DNA of 58,322 nucleotides from Chitinispirillaceae bacterium (GTDB lineage: Bacteria > Fibrobacterota > Chitinivibrionia > Chitinivibrionales > Chitinispirillaceae). Positions within the stretch are counted from its first letter, which is position 1, and each line of letters begins with the position of its first letter. The stretch is from positions 1 to 58,322 of the forward strand of contig JAFGHA010000072.1 in the NCBI GenBank assembly GCA_016930275.1, written 5' to 3'. Below the pieces are notes generated by a model. The model made no database searches. It had not been told where the DNA came from and saw only the letters and a program-made list of their open reading frames with translations. Position numbers and translations under genes: made by a program. Of the stretch, positions 45,860-54,937 are shown one piece after another.

Positions 45860-46347
45860 GTCTGTCGCTGTTTCGTTCCAATCGTCCGCCTTCGGATGCT
45901 GCGCCGCCGGCTGATATCGACGTTACACCGGTCATGAATATGTTTATCATACTCATTCCGTTTCTCGTTTCCATGGCGGTGTTCACTCATCTCTCGATCA
46001 TCGAATTTTCGCTTCCGCCCAATGTGAATGCGGGCATGAATCGCGAGGATGTCAAGCCGAAACCGAAACTTACCATCCGGGTAGGTGGCGATTACATCGG
46101 TATCGTACTGGGTGAAAAACTTCTCGATTCGCTTCCGGTAATCGGTGGTAACTATCCGATGGATTCTCTCGGCGTCCGGATCAGGATGCAGCGTGATGAA
46201 TACGATTATTCCGACGAGGTGATCATCGCTTCACTGGACGGCGTGGCGTTCAAACAGGTGGTTGCGGTGATGGATCTCTGCAGAGATGCGGGACTCGAAA
46301 AAATTGGGCTCTCGAGTGCCACCGAAGATCCGGAAGGAACGCCGTGA
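45856..46347 (+). CDS. exbD: ExbD/TolR-family protein (first copy)
   Basis: The 163-residue protein has one N-terminal TM with the key Asp just before it (ADIDVTPVMNMFIILIPFLVSM; D of IDVTP lines up with the proton-path residue region) and a periplasmic domain. It overlaps exbB by 4 bp and the second exbD by 4 bp. Two divergent ExbD copies beside one ExbB suggest a hetero-oligomeric stator. Confidence 0.88.
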   Translation: MSLSLFRSNRPPSDAAPPADIDVTPVMNMFIILIPFLVSMAVFTHLSIIEFSLPPNVNAGMNREDVKPKPKLTIRVGGDYIGIVLGEKLLDSLPVIGGNYPMDSLGVRIRMQRDEYDYSDEVIIASLDGVAFKQVVAVMDLCRDAGLEKIGLSSATEDPEGTP

Positions 46348-46811
46348 GTATACTTCCCCATGATGCCGGTGCGACCGACAGCGGAACCTTCCGTCCCCAG
46401 CTCACCTCATTGATCGACGTGATGACCATTCTGCTGGTTTTTCTCATCAAGAGCTTTTCGGTCGAGGGAAACATCATCACTCCCGCGAAGGATCTCGTGC
46501 TGCCGGTGTCAACCTCCGAAAAACCTCCGCGACCGCGCTGTTCGATCGAGATTACCCGTACGGCACTGCTTTGCGAAGGGCAACACCTCGAGACGATTGC
46601 GGCGATTGCCGCCTCCGACTCACTCCTTGTGCCGCCGCTGTACTCCTGGATGAAACTGCAGCGTGCCAATGTGAAGGATTCGCTCAAAGCTCCGGAGGTG
46701 ATGATCCAGTGTGATCGCGAGATCGAGTATGCGATTGTCAAAAAGGTGATGTATACCTGCTCCAGGGCGGGTTTCATTGACTTTTCGGTACTGGTGCTGC
46801 AGGAGGAATGA
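46344..46811 (+). CDS. exbD: ExbD/TolR-family protein (second copy)
   Basis: The 155-residue protein has the same plan as its neighbour: N-terminal FRPQLTSLIDVMTILLVFLIKSF with Asp in the SLIDVMTILLVFL motif expected of ExbD/TolR, then a periplasmic domain. It is more canonical than the first copy in the TM. It is coupled to both neighbours. Confidence 0.88.
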   Translation: MSILPHDAGATDSGTFRPQLTSLIDVMTILLVFLIKSFSVEGNIITPAKDLVLPVSTSEKPPRPRCSIEITRTALLCEGQHLETIAAIAASDSLLVPPLYSWMKLQRANVKDSLKAPEVMIQCDREIEYAIVKKVMYTCSRAGFIDFSVLVLQEE

Positions 46812-47623
46812 TGGAACATCCTGAAACGCGGCAGGGTATTGAATTCTACACACACTATCACCGGCGCCGGCTGGGGGAGCGGGATTTTTTCTCCCCGGTC
46901 ATGGCGGCAACGGTACTTCTCTTCGCGGGAATCGGCTGGTATCTGCGCACGCATAATCCGCCGCCGGTTTCCATCGAAGAACGTATGTCCCGCATCCAGC
47001 AGACCCGGTTCATCATCGATGAACCTAAATCGGTTTCGAAGGTCGAGAAGCCGAAACCGGCGACGAAGGAAAAAAAAGAGGAGCCACTTCCCGAAGAACC
47101 GATCGATCTGACGAAAAAACCGCTGCTTAATCAGGAAAAGGATATCATCGAAGACCCTCCTCCGCCGGAGAAGAAAAAACCGGTCCGTCGTGTTTACGGA
47201 CTTAAAAAAGTTTACTCCATGGGAATCGGTGCCTCCGGCGGTGCCGGCGACGCGATCATCGGTAAACGGGGCAATACGCTCAATACCGATATCGATACCA
47301 TTACCGCAACCGAAAGCGATCTGAAGAGCCCCCCGGTTTCCATCACCCGCGTGACCACCGCACCCCGCCCGAAGAAAATGGTCAAACCCGAGTACACCAA
47401 GGAAATGCTCGAAGCCCGGGTCGAAGGAGTTGTACGGGTGAAAGTGCTGGTCGATACTGACGGCAAGGTGAAGCAGGCGGTTGTACTCGATGACCTTGGC
47501 TACGGTTCCAAAGCGAAGGTCGCCGAAGCGTGTTTCAAGTCGCTCTTTGAGCCCGCGATGATCGGGGACGAACCGGTGAGCACGTGGATTATGATCAAGA
47601 TACGTTTCGCGATGCTCGGGTGA
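46811..47623 (+). CDS. tonB: TonB-family energy transducer
   Basis: The protein has 270 residues. AGGAGG is four bases before the ATG at 46811; the ATG at 46808 would be only one base away and is less likely. One TM (PVMAATVLLFAGIGWYL, about 27-43), a Lys/Pro/Glu-rich linker (KPKPATKEKKEEPLPEEP), then a TonB C-terminal domain (about 190-270; VKPEYTKEMLEARVEGVVRV, LVDTDGKVKQAVV). It would carry energy from ExbB/ExbD to outer-membrane receptors, such as the one at 50295-53075. Confidence 0.92.
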   Translation: MEHPETRQGIEFYTHYHRRRLGERDFFSPVMAATVLLFAGIGWYLRTHNPPPVSIEERMSRIQQTRFIIDEPKSVSKVEKPKPATKEKKEEPLPEEPIDLTKKPLLNQEKDIIEDPPPPEKKKPVRRVYGLKKVYSMGIGASGGAGDAIIGKRGNTLNTDIDTITATESDLKSPPVSITRVTTAPRPKKMVKPEYTKEMLEARVEGVVRVKVLVDTDGKVKQAVVLDDLGYGSKAKVAEACFKSLFEPAMIGDEPVSTWIMIKIRFAMLG

Positions 47624-47639
47624 CCGGCGGGACGGGGCC

Positions 47640-48056
47640 CTATGCCGGCAATCGTTCGATGTTGAAGAGATCCTCCAATGTCTGGAGAAGCGGCTCAACC
47701 CCGTTCTTTTTATGAATACTGGCGACGACTTTTCTGCCGTGACCGTACAGCTCTTCAATTTCCCTGATATCATTTTTGGTCTCATTGTAATTGGTAAATG
47801 CCGAAAAAATAATTACCGGAATTGAGCACTCGCGATCTTCCCAGAGATGAATGAGCACGTCAAATCCCTGTTTTTCATTTTCCGATGACATCTTAAGGTC
47901 GAGAATTATCGCGTCAGCCTTGTAGGCACGGATCGCGGTAATGCTGGGATTGCTGCAGGAGATCATTTCGTATCCGGCATCCTCAAGTATGTCTTTGAGC
48001 ATGTTTCGCATGTAACCTTCGTCATCCAGTACCAGAACTTTCTTCGTTGTTTTCAT
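47640..48056 (-). CDS. Stand-alone response regulator receiver domain
   Basis: The 138-residue protein consists of one CheY-like REC domain: acidic pocket DDE (11-13), phospho-acceptor D53 in AIILDLKM, S85 in VIIFSAFTN and K116/K117 in the late loop. The end (GVEPLLQTLEDLFNIERL) lacks an output domain. GAGGAG precedes the ATG. A good sigma-70-type promoter lies 195-223 bp upstream. There is no kinase gene nearby. Confidence 0.9.
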   Translation of the reverse strand: MKTTKKVLVLDDEGYMRNMLKDILEDAGYEMISCSNPSITAIRAYKADAIILDLKMSSENEKQGFDVLIHLWEDRECSIPVIIFSAFTNYNETKNDIREIEELYGHGRKVVASIHKKNGVEPLLQTLEDLFNIERLPA

Positions 48057-48250
48057 AGGTACTCCTCGTAGTGATAATGATGTTGAAGCTGTTTTTATAA
48101 AGTTAGGCAGTAGTCGTCGGATTGACCAGGTTTCATTAAATTGATTTTCAGATGAACGCGCGGACCGGTGTCACTGTGTCGTATACCGGCTTTAACTTTC
48201 CGGCAGTATCATCCGGTCGGGAAAGAATTCACAGGACAATACCGACAATC

Positions 48251-48279
48251 ATTATACAGGGAAATAAAGGTATTGTAAA
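48251..48279 (-). promoter_or_regulatory. Strong sigma-70-like promoter for the REC gene
   Basis: The minus strand reads TTTACA (48279-48274), a 17-base spacer, then TATAAT (48256-48251). This is the best promoter match I saw in the window. Transcription would start about 48244, leaving a leader of nearly 190 bases that could be regulatory. Confidence 0.6.
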
Positions 48280-48304
48280 GAGTTTCCTGGGGAAAAACCG
48301 CCGC

Positions 48305-49045
48305 CTAGAAATCCCACGCCAGCAGGAACCCGTTAGCATCGCCGTAACGTAACGGTGCCAGATGTATCGATGCGTTGGCGGTGGTATCGGGATGCCGATT
48401 CGCTTTTTCACCGAGAATGATGGTATAGGCGAGCGAATAGAGATTAGTGCACGCGAACGTGATGAGTCCGGCGTTGAAAAGAGCCAGTGATACGTCCCCG
48501 TATTTGCTGTACGATCCATCCATTTCATGGTTGTCGCGGTAATCCGCCAGTATCTGCCAGATACTGACACCGAATGATCCGATATGGAAACCCGCACCGG
48601 TAAAGGTCAGTGGCAGGGAGATATTCCGGGGGGCTGACTTATAGTAGTACCGGTAATTTTTTTCCGCCCGGTGGGATGAAACAATGCCGATGGGAAGGCT
48701 TGCATACAGCATACCCATCGCCAGATAATTGAGCGGCAGCAGTTTCAACTGTTCAGTCACACCGTCCGCTTTAGCCATACGCGGCATTACTACTCCATAC
48801 AATAATCCCATACCGCCGGCGTATATGCTGTTGGTGATAATGGCGGTTTTGAGGTATTTCTTCTGCAGTACCGAAAATGCGGCGAGGGTATCGGGAATGG
48901 CAATGGAACCGGTGACGGCTTCGGTGACGTATACTCCTGCCGTGTCCGGTGGTGGCGTTGCCGTGGCGGAGTCATTTCCCGATGCGACGGCGTGACGGCA
49001 GACCAGCGCAATGGCGACAAGTGTGAGAATACGGGGTGTTGTCAT
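48305..49045 (-). CDS. Membrane protein of unknown function, third gene of receptor operon
   Basis: The 246-residue protein has a signal peptide (ILTLVAIALVCRHAVASG) and then a Thr/Ala-rich segment and two or more hydrophobic stretches (TAIITNSIYAGGMGLLYGVV, PLNYLAMGMLYASLPIGIV, ALFNAGLITFACTNLYSLAY). The pattern suggests an inner-membrane or integral envelope protein. It overlaps the lipoprotein gene by ATGA, so it belongs to the receptor operon. I recognise no family. Confidence 0.6.
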   Translation of the reverse strand: MTTPRILTLVAIALVCRHAVASGNDSATATPPPDTAGVYVTEAVTGSIAIPDTLAAFSVLQKKYLKTAIITNSIYAGGMGLLYGVVMPRMAKADGVTEQLKLLPLNYLAMGMLYASLPIGIVSSHRAEKNYRYYYKSAPRNISLPLTFTGAGFHIGSFGVSIWQILADYRDNHEMDGSYSKYGDVSLALFNAGLITFACTNLYSLAYTIILGEKANRHPDTTANASIHLAPLRYGDANGFLLAWDF

Positions 49046-50295
49046 TTCAGTACCTCCTGTTTGTGAATATATTCGTCGGAATAGGCAAAATGAATTTCCG
49101 TGCCGAACACCGAGGACCCGGTCGGATACATCCTCGGGCCGAGTGCGTCATCACGTACCTGAATCCAGATACCGCAATGGTCGATTTGCCGGGTGGAAGC
49201 CGGAAGCAGCGGGATAATCGGGCCGTCGGCACTGTTGAGCAGTGCCATCCGCTCCGCTGACGGTACTGAATCGTTTCCGGTGAAGTCCTGCTGGTAGAAC
49301 CATTCGAAATAATGCGTTTCGGGTACCTGAGCCCCGGATAGGGAGCGTACCTTCTGCGGTTCGTCGCTTTCCGCGAAAAGAAAGTACGATTCATCCGTGT
49401 CGATATGCAGGGTGTACTCCCGGTTGTCGATTTCATTTTCCCTGTCGAACAGTAGAATCGTATCGTGCCGTTGCGAATGGAGTGACGGATCGAAGACGGA
49501 CAGATTGTTCCGGTACACCCGGTAAATTCCCATGCGTGTAATAATCGGGTTGCGGTTGCAGAGAATCGATTCGTCGAGCCGGCGCAGTTTGCGGTGATAG
49601 CGCACGGTGCAGTAGCTCACGATTTCATAGCGCTCGTTGACGGTCACCTTCAATTCGACCGGTGCGCTGAAGATCTGCAGGATCGTTTCGACGAACGGAA
49701 GAAGCTCCGCAAGGGAAAACGAAGCAAGAGAATCCGGAGGATCGGGCATCTCCGAAAGCATGTCGAGCAATCCGACAATTTCGGATTTTTTCATATCTGT
49801 AAGTACCTGCGGAAGCGCGGCGGCTAATTCTCCGGGGAGTGTCGCTGCCCAGTTCTTCTCGGGGAGATACGAAGAGGTTGCCAGCATATCATCGGGGATT
49901 TTGAATCTTATGGTAAACGTATCGGCATCGGTACCGGTCAATCGCAGCGTGGACTTCACCACCGAGTAGTCGAGCGGCATCGAATCGGATGCGGTAACCT
50001 CACCGTAAACCGATGTCTGCACATTGAATGAAACCGAAAGCGAGATATCGTTTACTTTCTCTCCGGCAAACAGCGCGGTGATTTCCATACTGTCGCCGGG
50101 CGAAGCTTCACAGATAGTAGTATCTGCGGGGTTGCGGTAGATGAAATCGATGGTACGTACCCGGTTCTCCTCGATCTGCTCGAAGGAACTCGAAAATTCA
50201 CAGCCGGTGAGCAAGGCTGCCGCAACAGGCGCGTACCACCATCTGTTCAAAAAACTTCTCATCGTCGGGAACGGTTGATTCATGCTGTTTTTCAT
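49042..50295 (-). CDS. Lipoprotein partner of the TonB-dependent receptor
   Basis: The 417-residue protein has a lipobox LLTGC (C32) after the hydrophobic VAAALL. The rest is beta-rich with two Ig-like-looking parts and no recognised family; it reminds one of the DUF4249-type lipoproteins paired with receptors in Bacteroidota, but this is inference. It begins with a TGATG overlap at the receptor stop and is coupled to the membrane-protein gene. It may bind the receptor's ligand or cap the channel. The N-terminus before the hydrophobic stretch is 19 residues long, so a later ATG is possible. Confidence 0.6.
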   Translation of the reverse strand: MKNSMNQPFPTMRSFLNRWWYAPVAAALLTGCEFSSSFEQIEENRVRTIDFIYRNPADTTICEASPGDSMEITALFAGEKVNDISLSVSFNVQTSVYGEVTASDSMPLDYSVVKSTLRLTGTDADTFTIRFKIPDDMLATSSYLPEKNWAATLPGELAAALPQVLTDMKKSEIVGLLDMLSEMPDPPDSLASFSLAELLPFVETILQIFSAPVELKVTVNERYEIVSYCTVRYHRKLRRLDESILCNRNPIITRMGIYRVYRNNLSVFDPSLHSQRHDTILLFDRENEIDNREYTLHIDTDESYFLFAESDEPQKVRSLSGAQVPETHYFEWFYQQDFTGNDSVPSAERMALLNSADGPIIPLLPASTRQIDHCGIWIQVRDDALGPRMYPTGSSVFGTEIHFAYSDEYIHKQEVLK

Positions 50296-53075
50296 CAGAA
50301 CTGCACCCTGATGCCTCCCATGATCATAGGAATCATGGTGAATGGTTCACGTTCAGTATAATCGTAATTGTAGACGTAATATTCCGGACTGCCGTAAAAG
50401 GTTCCCAGCAGATCGGGAAGATCGATGAATGCCGAATACGTCAGGCGTTTCGTCACCCGCAGATGATCGAACCGCATCCCGAGAGTAAAGTAGGGATCTG
50501 TCCGTTCTGAATACGGTTCTCCGTAGCGGGGAACGAACTGCTGGTTGTTTTCGTAGAGTGTGCGCCCGATCACCGGAGTTTGCGGTTTTCCCGTGGCATA
50601 CTGCAGGCGCAGTCCGACATCCCAGTTGAACGGCAGATGCACACCGCCGACCAGCTGCAGATAATGGGGGATATCCTCCTGGAAAAGCGTCCATTTCCGG
50701 TCGGCCGGGTTTTTCCGTTCACTGCGGGAAAGCGTGTAGGAAATCCAGCCGTAGAACAGTTTGTCGTCAAGGTAGCGCATCAGTACCTCGAATCCGAACA
50801 TTCTTCCCCGGGTATCTCCATACCAGGATCGACCGCTTGCAGCGGCGGTCGCACTTGTATCGAACCGGGGGATATCCCATTGAAAATTGGTGTAGCCCTG
50901 CAGGTCGATACTGAACAGATCGGTGCATTCCCATTCGTATCCGACAACATACTGCGAGGCTTTGGTGGCGGGCATATCGGGTTCACCCCAGGTGGGATGA
51001 ATAACCTGCCCGACCGGTTGCGGAGTCTGACTGTACGTGCCGAGCGCCGCTTTGGCCGTATGTCGTTCGTTTATAGCGTAACGTGCACTGAGGCGTACCG
51101 ACGGTTCACCGGAACCACGCCATACGGGAGCATCCTCTCCGTACGGACCGAATTCAGGGAGTACCGAACCGTTATAGGAGAGTTCCGGAAAATAATCGAA
51201 TCGTATACCCGGAAACAGGGTCAGTTTCTCCGTCGCCCGGTATTCCGCGAACAGGTAGACACCCAGTATCCCGAACAGCCAGTTGTCAATCTTGTCGGGG
51301 TGAATGACTCCGGTGGCATCGGGCATGAGTACCGAATAGTCGACCGGATCAAACAGCAGGTCGATTCCCGGGTACAAGGTCAGATGATCACCGGCCCCGA
51401 GCGTCACTTCATCACGGATCTGATGCGAGAGGTCGTCGCGATCGATCTTCACGAGGCCGAAAGCTGACAGGTGCTCGCGGTTGAAGGTGAGGCCATACTG
51501 CAGGTTATTACTGACCGACGGTGAAAAATCCCATTTCCAGCCGGCGGTGACCATTGAAAATATGCGCATGGTGTTGAGCCGGTCGGCGGTGGATTCGATC
51601 TCCCTGCTGCCCCCGCGATTCTGGTTGAAGATGAACGATACGCTGTCGCGCGACCCGAATACACTCAATGAAAGGTGCTGTGCGTCGTTTATACGGATAT
51701 CCGCACGGGCGAGATAATCCCAGTAGAACAGCAGAATCCACATGGGAAGATTCTCACCCCACTCCTCGAGCTTTTCGAACGCTTTGGACATCACATCACC
51801 GAAGAAACTTCTGCGTGCGGCAACCAGAAATGAAATGTTGTCGTTGATCGGTCCTTCCAGAGATAAATTGACATCCATTCCATTGAGTTCGGCGAATCCG
51901 TGCAACCGGTCGGTACGCGCCTTGCGCGGAACGATGTCGATGATTCCTCCGGTATACCCGCCGTGACGTACACCGGTTCCGCCCGGATAGAAGTTCACGG
52001 TTTCGAGCGCCTCGGTATTGTACACTGATTTCAACCCGTCAAGATGATACAGCTGCGGTATGCGCAATCCGTCAAGAAAATACCCGGAGTCCCAGGGCCG
52101 GCTTCCCCGCACGATGATATCCCCGTTGCCCATGGTCGGCCTGCCGACGCCCGGCAGTGCCTGCACCACCCTGATCGCATCCCCCCCCACACCGGGAATG
52201 CTTCTGACTTCCATCTTCGAGAGCTGCCGACGGCTCACCTCTTTTTCTTCCGTTTTTCCGTAGACGACGATTTCGTACTCAGAATACGATGAACGTTCCG
52301 GCCGGTAGACAACGGAAAGTTGCGAGCCTTCAACGATAACTTCCCTCTGCCAGAACCGTTCATAGCCCGGTATCAGGCAGGTGACAAGCACACTGCAGCA
52401 GGGAAGCGCCCTGAATGAAAATTCTCCGAGCGAGTCGGTGGTGGTGATGATCTTTCCCGCATCGCAGGATTGACCGTCGTACCCGCAGATGGTCGCAAGG
52501 TACGTCGAAAAGGGAACAGGAAGCGTGGTGTCGGAGAGCGTGTCTTCAAAGGTAACGATAACGGTCGCGTCGGCGATCGGGGCACGGGTTCCCTTCTCGA
52601 GAAGCGTTCCGGAAAAATTGACCGAGGTGTCATTCGCGGCGAGTGTCTCGGTGAGTGTGAAAACGTAATTGTATTCAAGCAGTACCGCTACCGGTTCTTC
52701 CGCCACAATCGCCGGGGTGAAAACGAACCGCTTCGCCGCCGCTGCGGCATTTTTGTCAAGTATCGGGTGAAAACCTTTGAGAATTCCCACACTGTCGATC
52801 TTACCGGTTTCCGAAACGAGCAGCACCAGCCGCACGGATCCCTGTATTCCCGATTTCTGAAGTGCAGCCGGATATTCCGCTTTGACGAAAGTTTTCAGTT
52901 GCGGTTCCGTATCGAGTCGGGGAAGGGTATCCATCGGCACGCTGTCGGTGGCCACGGGAGTGGCACTAATCTCAATGGTGAAGTCTGCGTCGCCGGCTGT
53001 TTCCTGCGACAGAACCGTTGCAGTGAAACAGGCAAGTTGCAGTTGGAATAAAATTATGAGTAACGGTTGCCGCAT
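50295..53075 (-). CDS. TonB-dependent receptor with N-terminal TonB_C-like domain
   Basis: From the ATG at 53075 (M of MRQPLLIILFQL) the protein has 926 residues; the frame allows an ATG nine bases earlier and another at 53159. Signal peptide, then a TonB C-terminal-like domain (about 60-140: LKTFVKAEYPAALQKSGIQG, LLVSETGKIDSVGILK), then a carboxypeptidase-regulatory-like domain (about 152-265; GTLLEKGTRAPIADATVIVT). The plug follows (about 275-400; GDAIRVVQALPGVGRPTMGN, IIVRGSRPWDSGYFLDG), then the 22-strand barrel to the C-terminus. Family members import siderophores, cobalamin, glycans or metals. No substrate can be read. It heads a tightly coupled three-gene operon. Confidence 0.9.
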   Translation of the reverse strand: MRQPLLIILFQLQLACFTATVLSQETAGDADFTIEISATPVATDSVPMDTLPRLDTEPQLKTFVKAEYPAALQKSGIQGSVRLVLLVSETGKIDSVGILKGFHPILDKNAAAAAKRFVFTPAIVAEEPVAVLLEYNYVFTLTETLAANDTSVNFSGTLLEKGTRAPIADATVIVTFEDTLSDTTLPVPFSTYLATICGYDGQSCDAGKIITTTDSLGEFSFRALPCCSVLVTCLIPGYERFWQREVIVEGSQLSVVYRPERSSYSEYEIVVYGKTEEKEVSRRQLSKMEVRSIPGVGGDAIRVVQALPGVGRPTMGNGDIIVRGSRPWDSGYFLDGLRIPQLYHLDGLKSVYNTEALETVNFYPGGTGVRHGGYTGGIIDIVPRKARTDRLHGFAELNGMDVNLSLEGPINDNISFLVAARRSFFGDVMSKAFEKLEEWGENLPMWILLFYWDYLARADIRINDAQHLSLSVFGSRDSVSFIFNQNRGGSREIESTADRLNTMRIFSMVTAGWKWDFSPSVSNNLQYGLTFNREHLSAFGLVKIDRDDLSHQIRDEVTLGAGDHLTLYPGIDLLFDPVDYSVLMPDATGVIHPDKIDNWLFGILGVYLFAEYRATEKLTLFPGIRFDYFPELSYNGSVLPEFGPYGEDAPVWRGSGEPSVRLSARYAINERHTAKAALGTYSQTPQPVGQVIHPTWGEPDMPATKASQYVVGYEWECTDLFSIDLQGYTNFQWDIPRFDTSATAAASGRSWYGDTRGRMFGFEVLMRYLDDKLFYGWISYTLSRSERKNPADRKWTLFQEDIPHYLQLVGGVHLPFNWDVGLRLQYATGKPQTPVIGRTLYENNQQFVPRYGEPYSERTDPYFTLGMRFDHLRVTKRLTYSAFIDLPDLLGTFYGSPEYYVYNYDYTEREPFTMIPMIMGGIRVQF

Positions 53076-53424
53076 GATTCCCATGGAGTGATGAACGGTG
53101 ATGAACCGGTCGGAATATGAACCGGAGTGTACAATCAGGTACCGGCAAAACGGATGCATTTCTGCTGTGAGATAAAATACGTGTTTGTAGAGGTGTTATT
53201 AAAATAAAAATGGTATCAGGGTGAATTCTGAGAACACCATGAATAGCACGGATATTCTATTGGGGCAGGTTTCAAACCTGCCCCTTCCTCTGATGGTATC
53301 GAACATGAATTTCCTGCGGAGGAATGCACTGGCCGGTTAGTCGAAGCGAACACGGATGAAGGTGGAAAAAGTGAATAAAACTGTATCGAGCACCTTCTCT
53401 GCAGGCTTCAGGTCTCCTGTGGAA
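53076..53424. other. Leader of the receptor operon and tail of the XRE gene
   Basis: This gap holds the perfect palindrome at 53262-53284. No gene is supported. A promoter for the receptor must lie on the right side, but I cannot single one out. Confidence 0.35.
53262..53284. repeat. Perfect 23-base palindrome
   Basis: Arms GGGGCAGGTTT and AAACCTGCCCC are exact reverse complements around a single C. It is similar to an intergenic palindrome seen in many genomes, by recollection. Being between convergently-read regulator end and receptor start, it may insulate the two. Confidence 0.7.
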
Positions 53425-53868
53425 TCACTTCTTCATCTCTTCAAGCTTTCGGGTAACTTCCCGCTTTCCCATTTGTTTAAGTGCAATCAGGTTTGATAGA
53501 GTTTTACTGCGCAGGTTAAGCCGACCCTTTTTATGTTCCATCATGAAAACGGAATTGCTGCTTACATCAAGCAGCCGGGCAAAATCACCCTGCGAGAGAC
53601 CGAGTTTTGCACGTAACGATAAAATTGTTTTCGAACTTATCCGGAGTTTTTCAGGAATTTCCGGTGATTTTTCCGGTTTCTCCGATGTCGGTTGTGCGGA
53701 TTGCAGCCTCCTTATCTCTGTTTCTAGGCCAGCTACCTTCTTTTTAAATTCACTGACGGTTTTGTTCAAAGCTGAATTCATGCTCTTGAGCGGGGTGACC
53801 GATGCTTTGATTTCTTTCCTGCTGATTCTTATGATTTCCGATCGAAGAACCGACGAGAGATTTGGCAT
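53425..53868 (-). CDS. XRE-like transcription regulator with N-terminal coiled coil
   Basis: The 147-residue protein has an N-terminal helical part (about 15-60; KTVSEFKKKVAGLETEIRRL coiled coil), a Ser/Pro/Lys linker and a C-terminal helix-turn-helix (about 78-135): LSLRAKLGLSQGDFARLLDVSSNSVFMMEHKKG with the Cro/C1 pattern. The DNA-binding domain is at the C-terminus, the reverse of most XRE regulators. AAAAGGAG precedes the ATG. The gene it controls cannot be told; the beta-barrel gene is next to it but 410 bp away on the other strand. Confidence 0.8.
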   Translation of the reverse strand: MPNLSSVLRSEIIRISRKEIKASVTPLKSMNSALNKTVSEFKKKVAGLETEIRRLQSAQPTSEKPEKSPEIPEKLRISSKTILSLRAKLGLSQGDFARLLDVSSNSVFMMEHKKGRLNLRSKTLSNLIALKQMGKREVTRKLEEMKK

Positions 53869-54279
53869 TGAATACTCCTTTTAAGTATTAAAACAGCAAA
53901 ATATTCAGATAAAATATAAAAAAGATGGTGGAAATTCAAATAGGAGACAATATCACAGGATATTGAACAGTTTTCACAAATGATACTTATAGGTAAAAGT
54001 GAACTGTACGAAAATTTTTTTACTATTGTATAAACGCATCATGCAATCGTTGAAGAATGATTGACTTTGATACTTTGTGTCGTGTATTTCATACTGAAAA
54101 CTGTAATCACGCTTGCGCAAGGTTGTTTGCCCGATGCCGCTTTGACAATGGCAATAATTAAATTCTGTATAAATTGTTCCGGGCTGTTAATAAGTGATGT
54201 CATGCTTTCTCGTTGCATCAATTCAAATCGGGTTGGAAAATTACACTATGAGAGTTGTTGAACAGACGGAGATGTCGGG
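53869..54279. other. AT-rich divergent spacer
   Basis: This 411-bp gap is AT-rich and contains a possible 66-codon frame (54061-54261) beginning with TTG and showing a hydrophobic start LILCVVYFILKTVITLA; it has no family match and I do not call it a gene. The promoters of the XRE gene and the barrel gene should lie here. Confidence 0.35.
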
Positions 54280-54937
54280 ATGCACCTTAGAATATTACTT
54301 GTCACCTTTCTGATTTGTTCCGCAACCGCCGAGGACGCGAAAATAAGTTTCGGATTTATCGGCGGTGTGAACGTTGGCGATATGGTCGGATCGGAAATTG
54401 ATTATCTCGGAGATACTTTCGGTCACAAGGTCCGCCTGATCCAGGCCGGTAATGGCGGCATTCGCATCGGGTATGCATTAAAAAAATGGTTCGAACTGGA
54501 AGGGGACTGTGGTTTACCGGCTGATCGCGAACAAGACGTTATCCATTGAACCGTACCTGGCCGGTTGTCTGATGAAACAAAGAAAGCGGTTTCCCGCGGT
54601 CATCGCTTATCTGGAAGTACCAGTGTTTGTCAACTTTACGTATCGGGATGAGTTCGCCTTTCCTCTGCTGGGAACGGTGCTGAATTATGAGGTCGCCGGT
54701 TTGCTGCCTTATGCAGGATATGAGATCGCCCTCGATCCCGATGTGGAAGGGGGGTATCGAGACATGCATCACAATGTCCGACTCGGGATCTCCCGGCGTA
54801 CGAAACGAAAAAACTGGATTTCACTCGAGATCGGCCTTCATGACATCGGCAGGAGGTCCTACATTACCAACCAGGGTGTCGGGTTTCCCTGCATTCAATT
54901 CGGTTTCTCTTTCCCGGTTATCGGTAACCATGAATAA
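54280..54937 (+). pseudogene. Outer-membrane beta-barrel (porin-like) with a frameshift
   Basis: The first frame (54280 on) has a signal peptide (LRILLVTFLICSATAEDA) and a porin-family start (KISFGFIGGVNVGDM) and stops at 54549. The second frame (to 54937) continues the same fold: VYRLIANKTLSIEPYLAG, then AYLEVPVFVNFTYRD, and an aromatic C-terminus. Dropping one G of the G-run at 54502-54505 joins them into one continuous barrel of about 218 residues (...WFELEGTVVYRLIAN...). This is either an inactivated gene, a phase-variable switch or a sequencing error. GGAG precedes the ATG. It overlaps the next gene by 8 bases. Confidence 0.75.

Noticed and set aside
46250..47785. 511-codon minus-strand frame
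   Set aside because: Antisense of exbD and tonB, with low-complexity Arg/Phe composition typical of shadows.
54061..54261. 66-codon frame with a hydrophobic start
   Set aside because: AT-rich region, TTG start, no ribosome site and no family; too weak.
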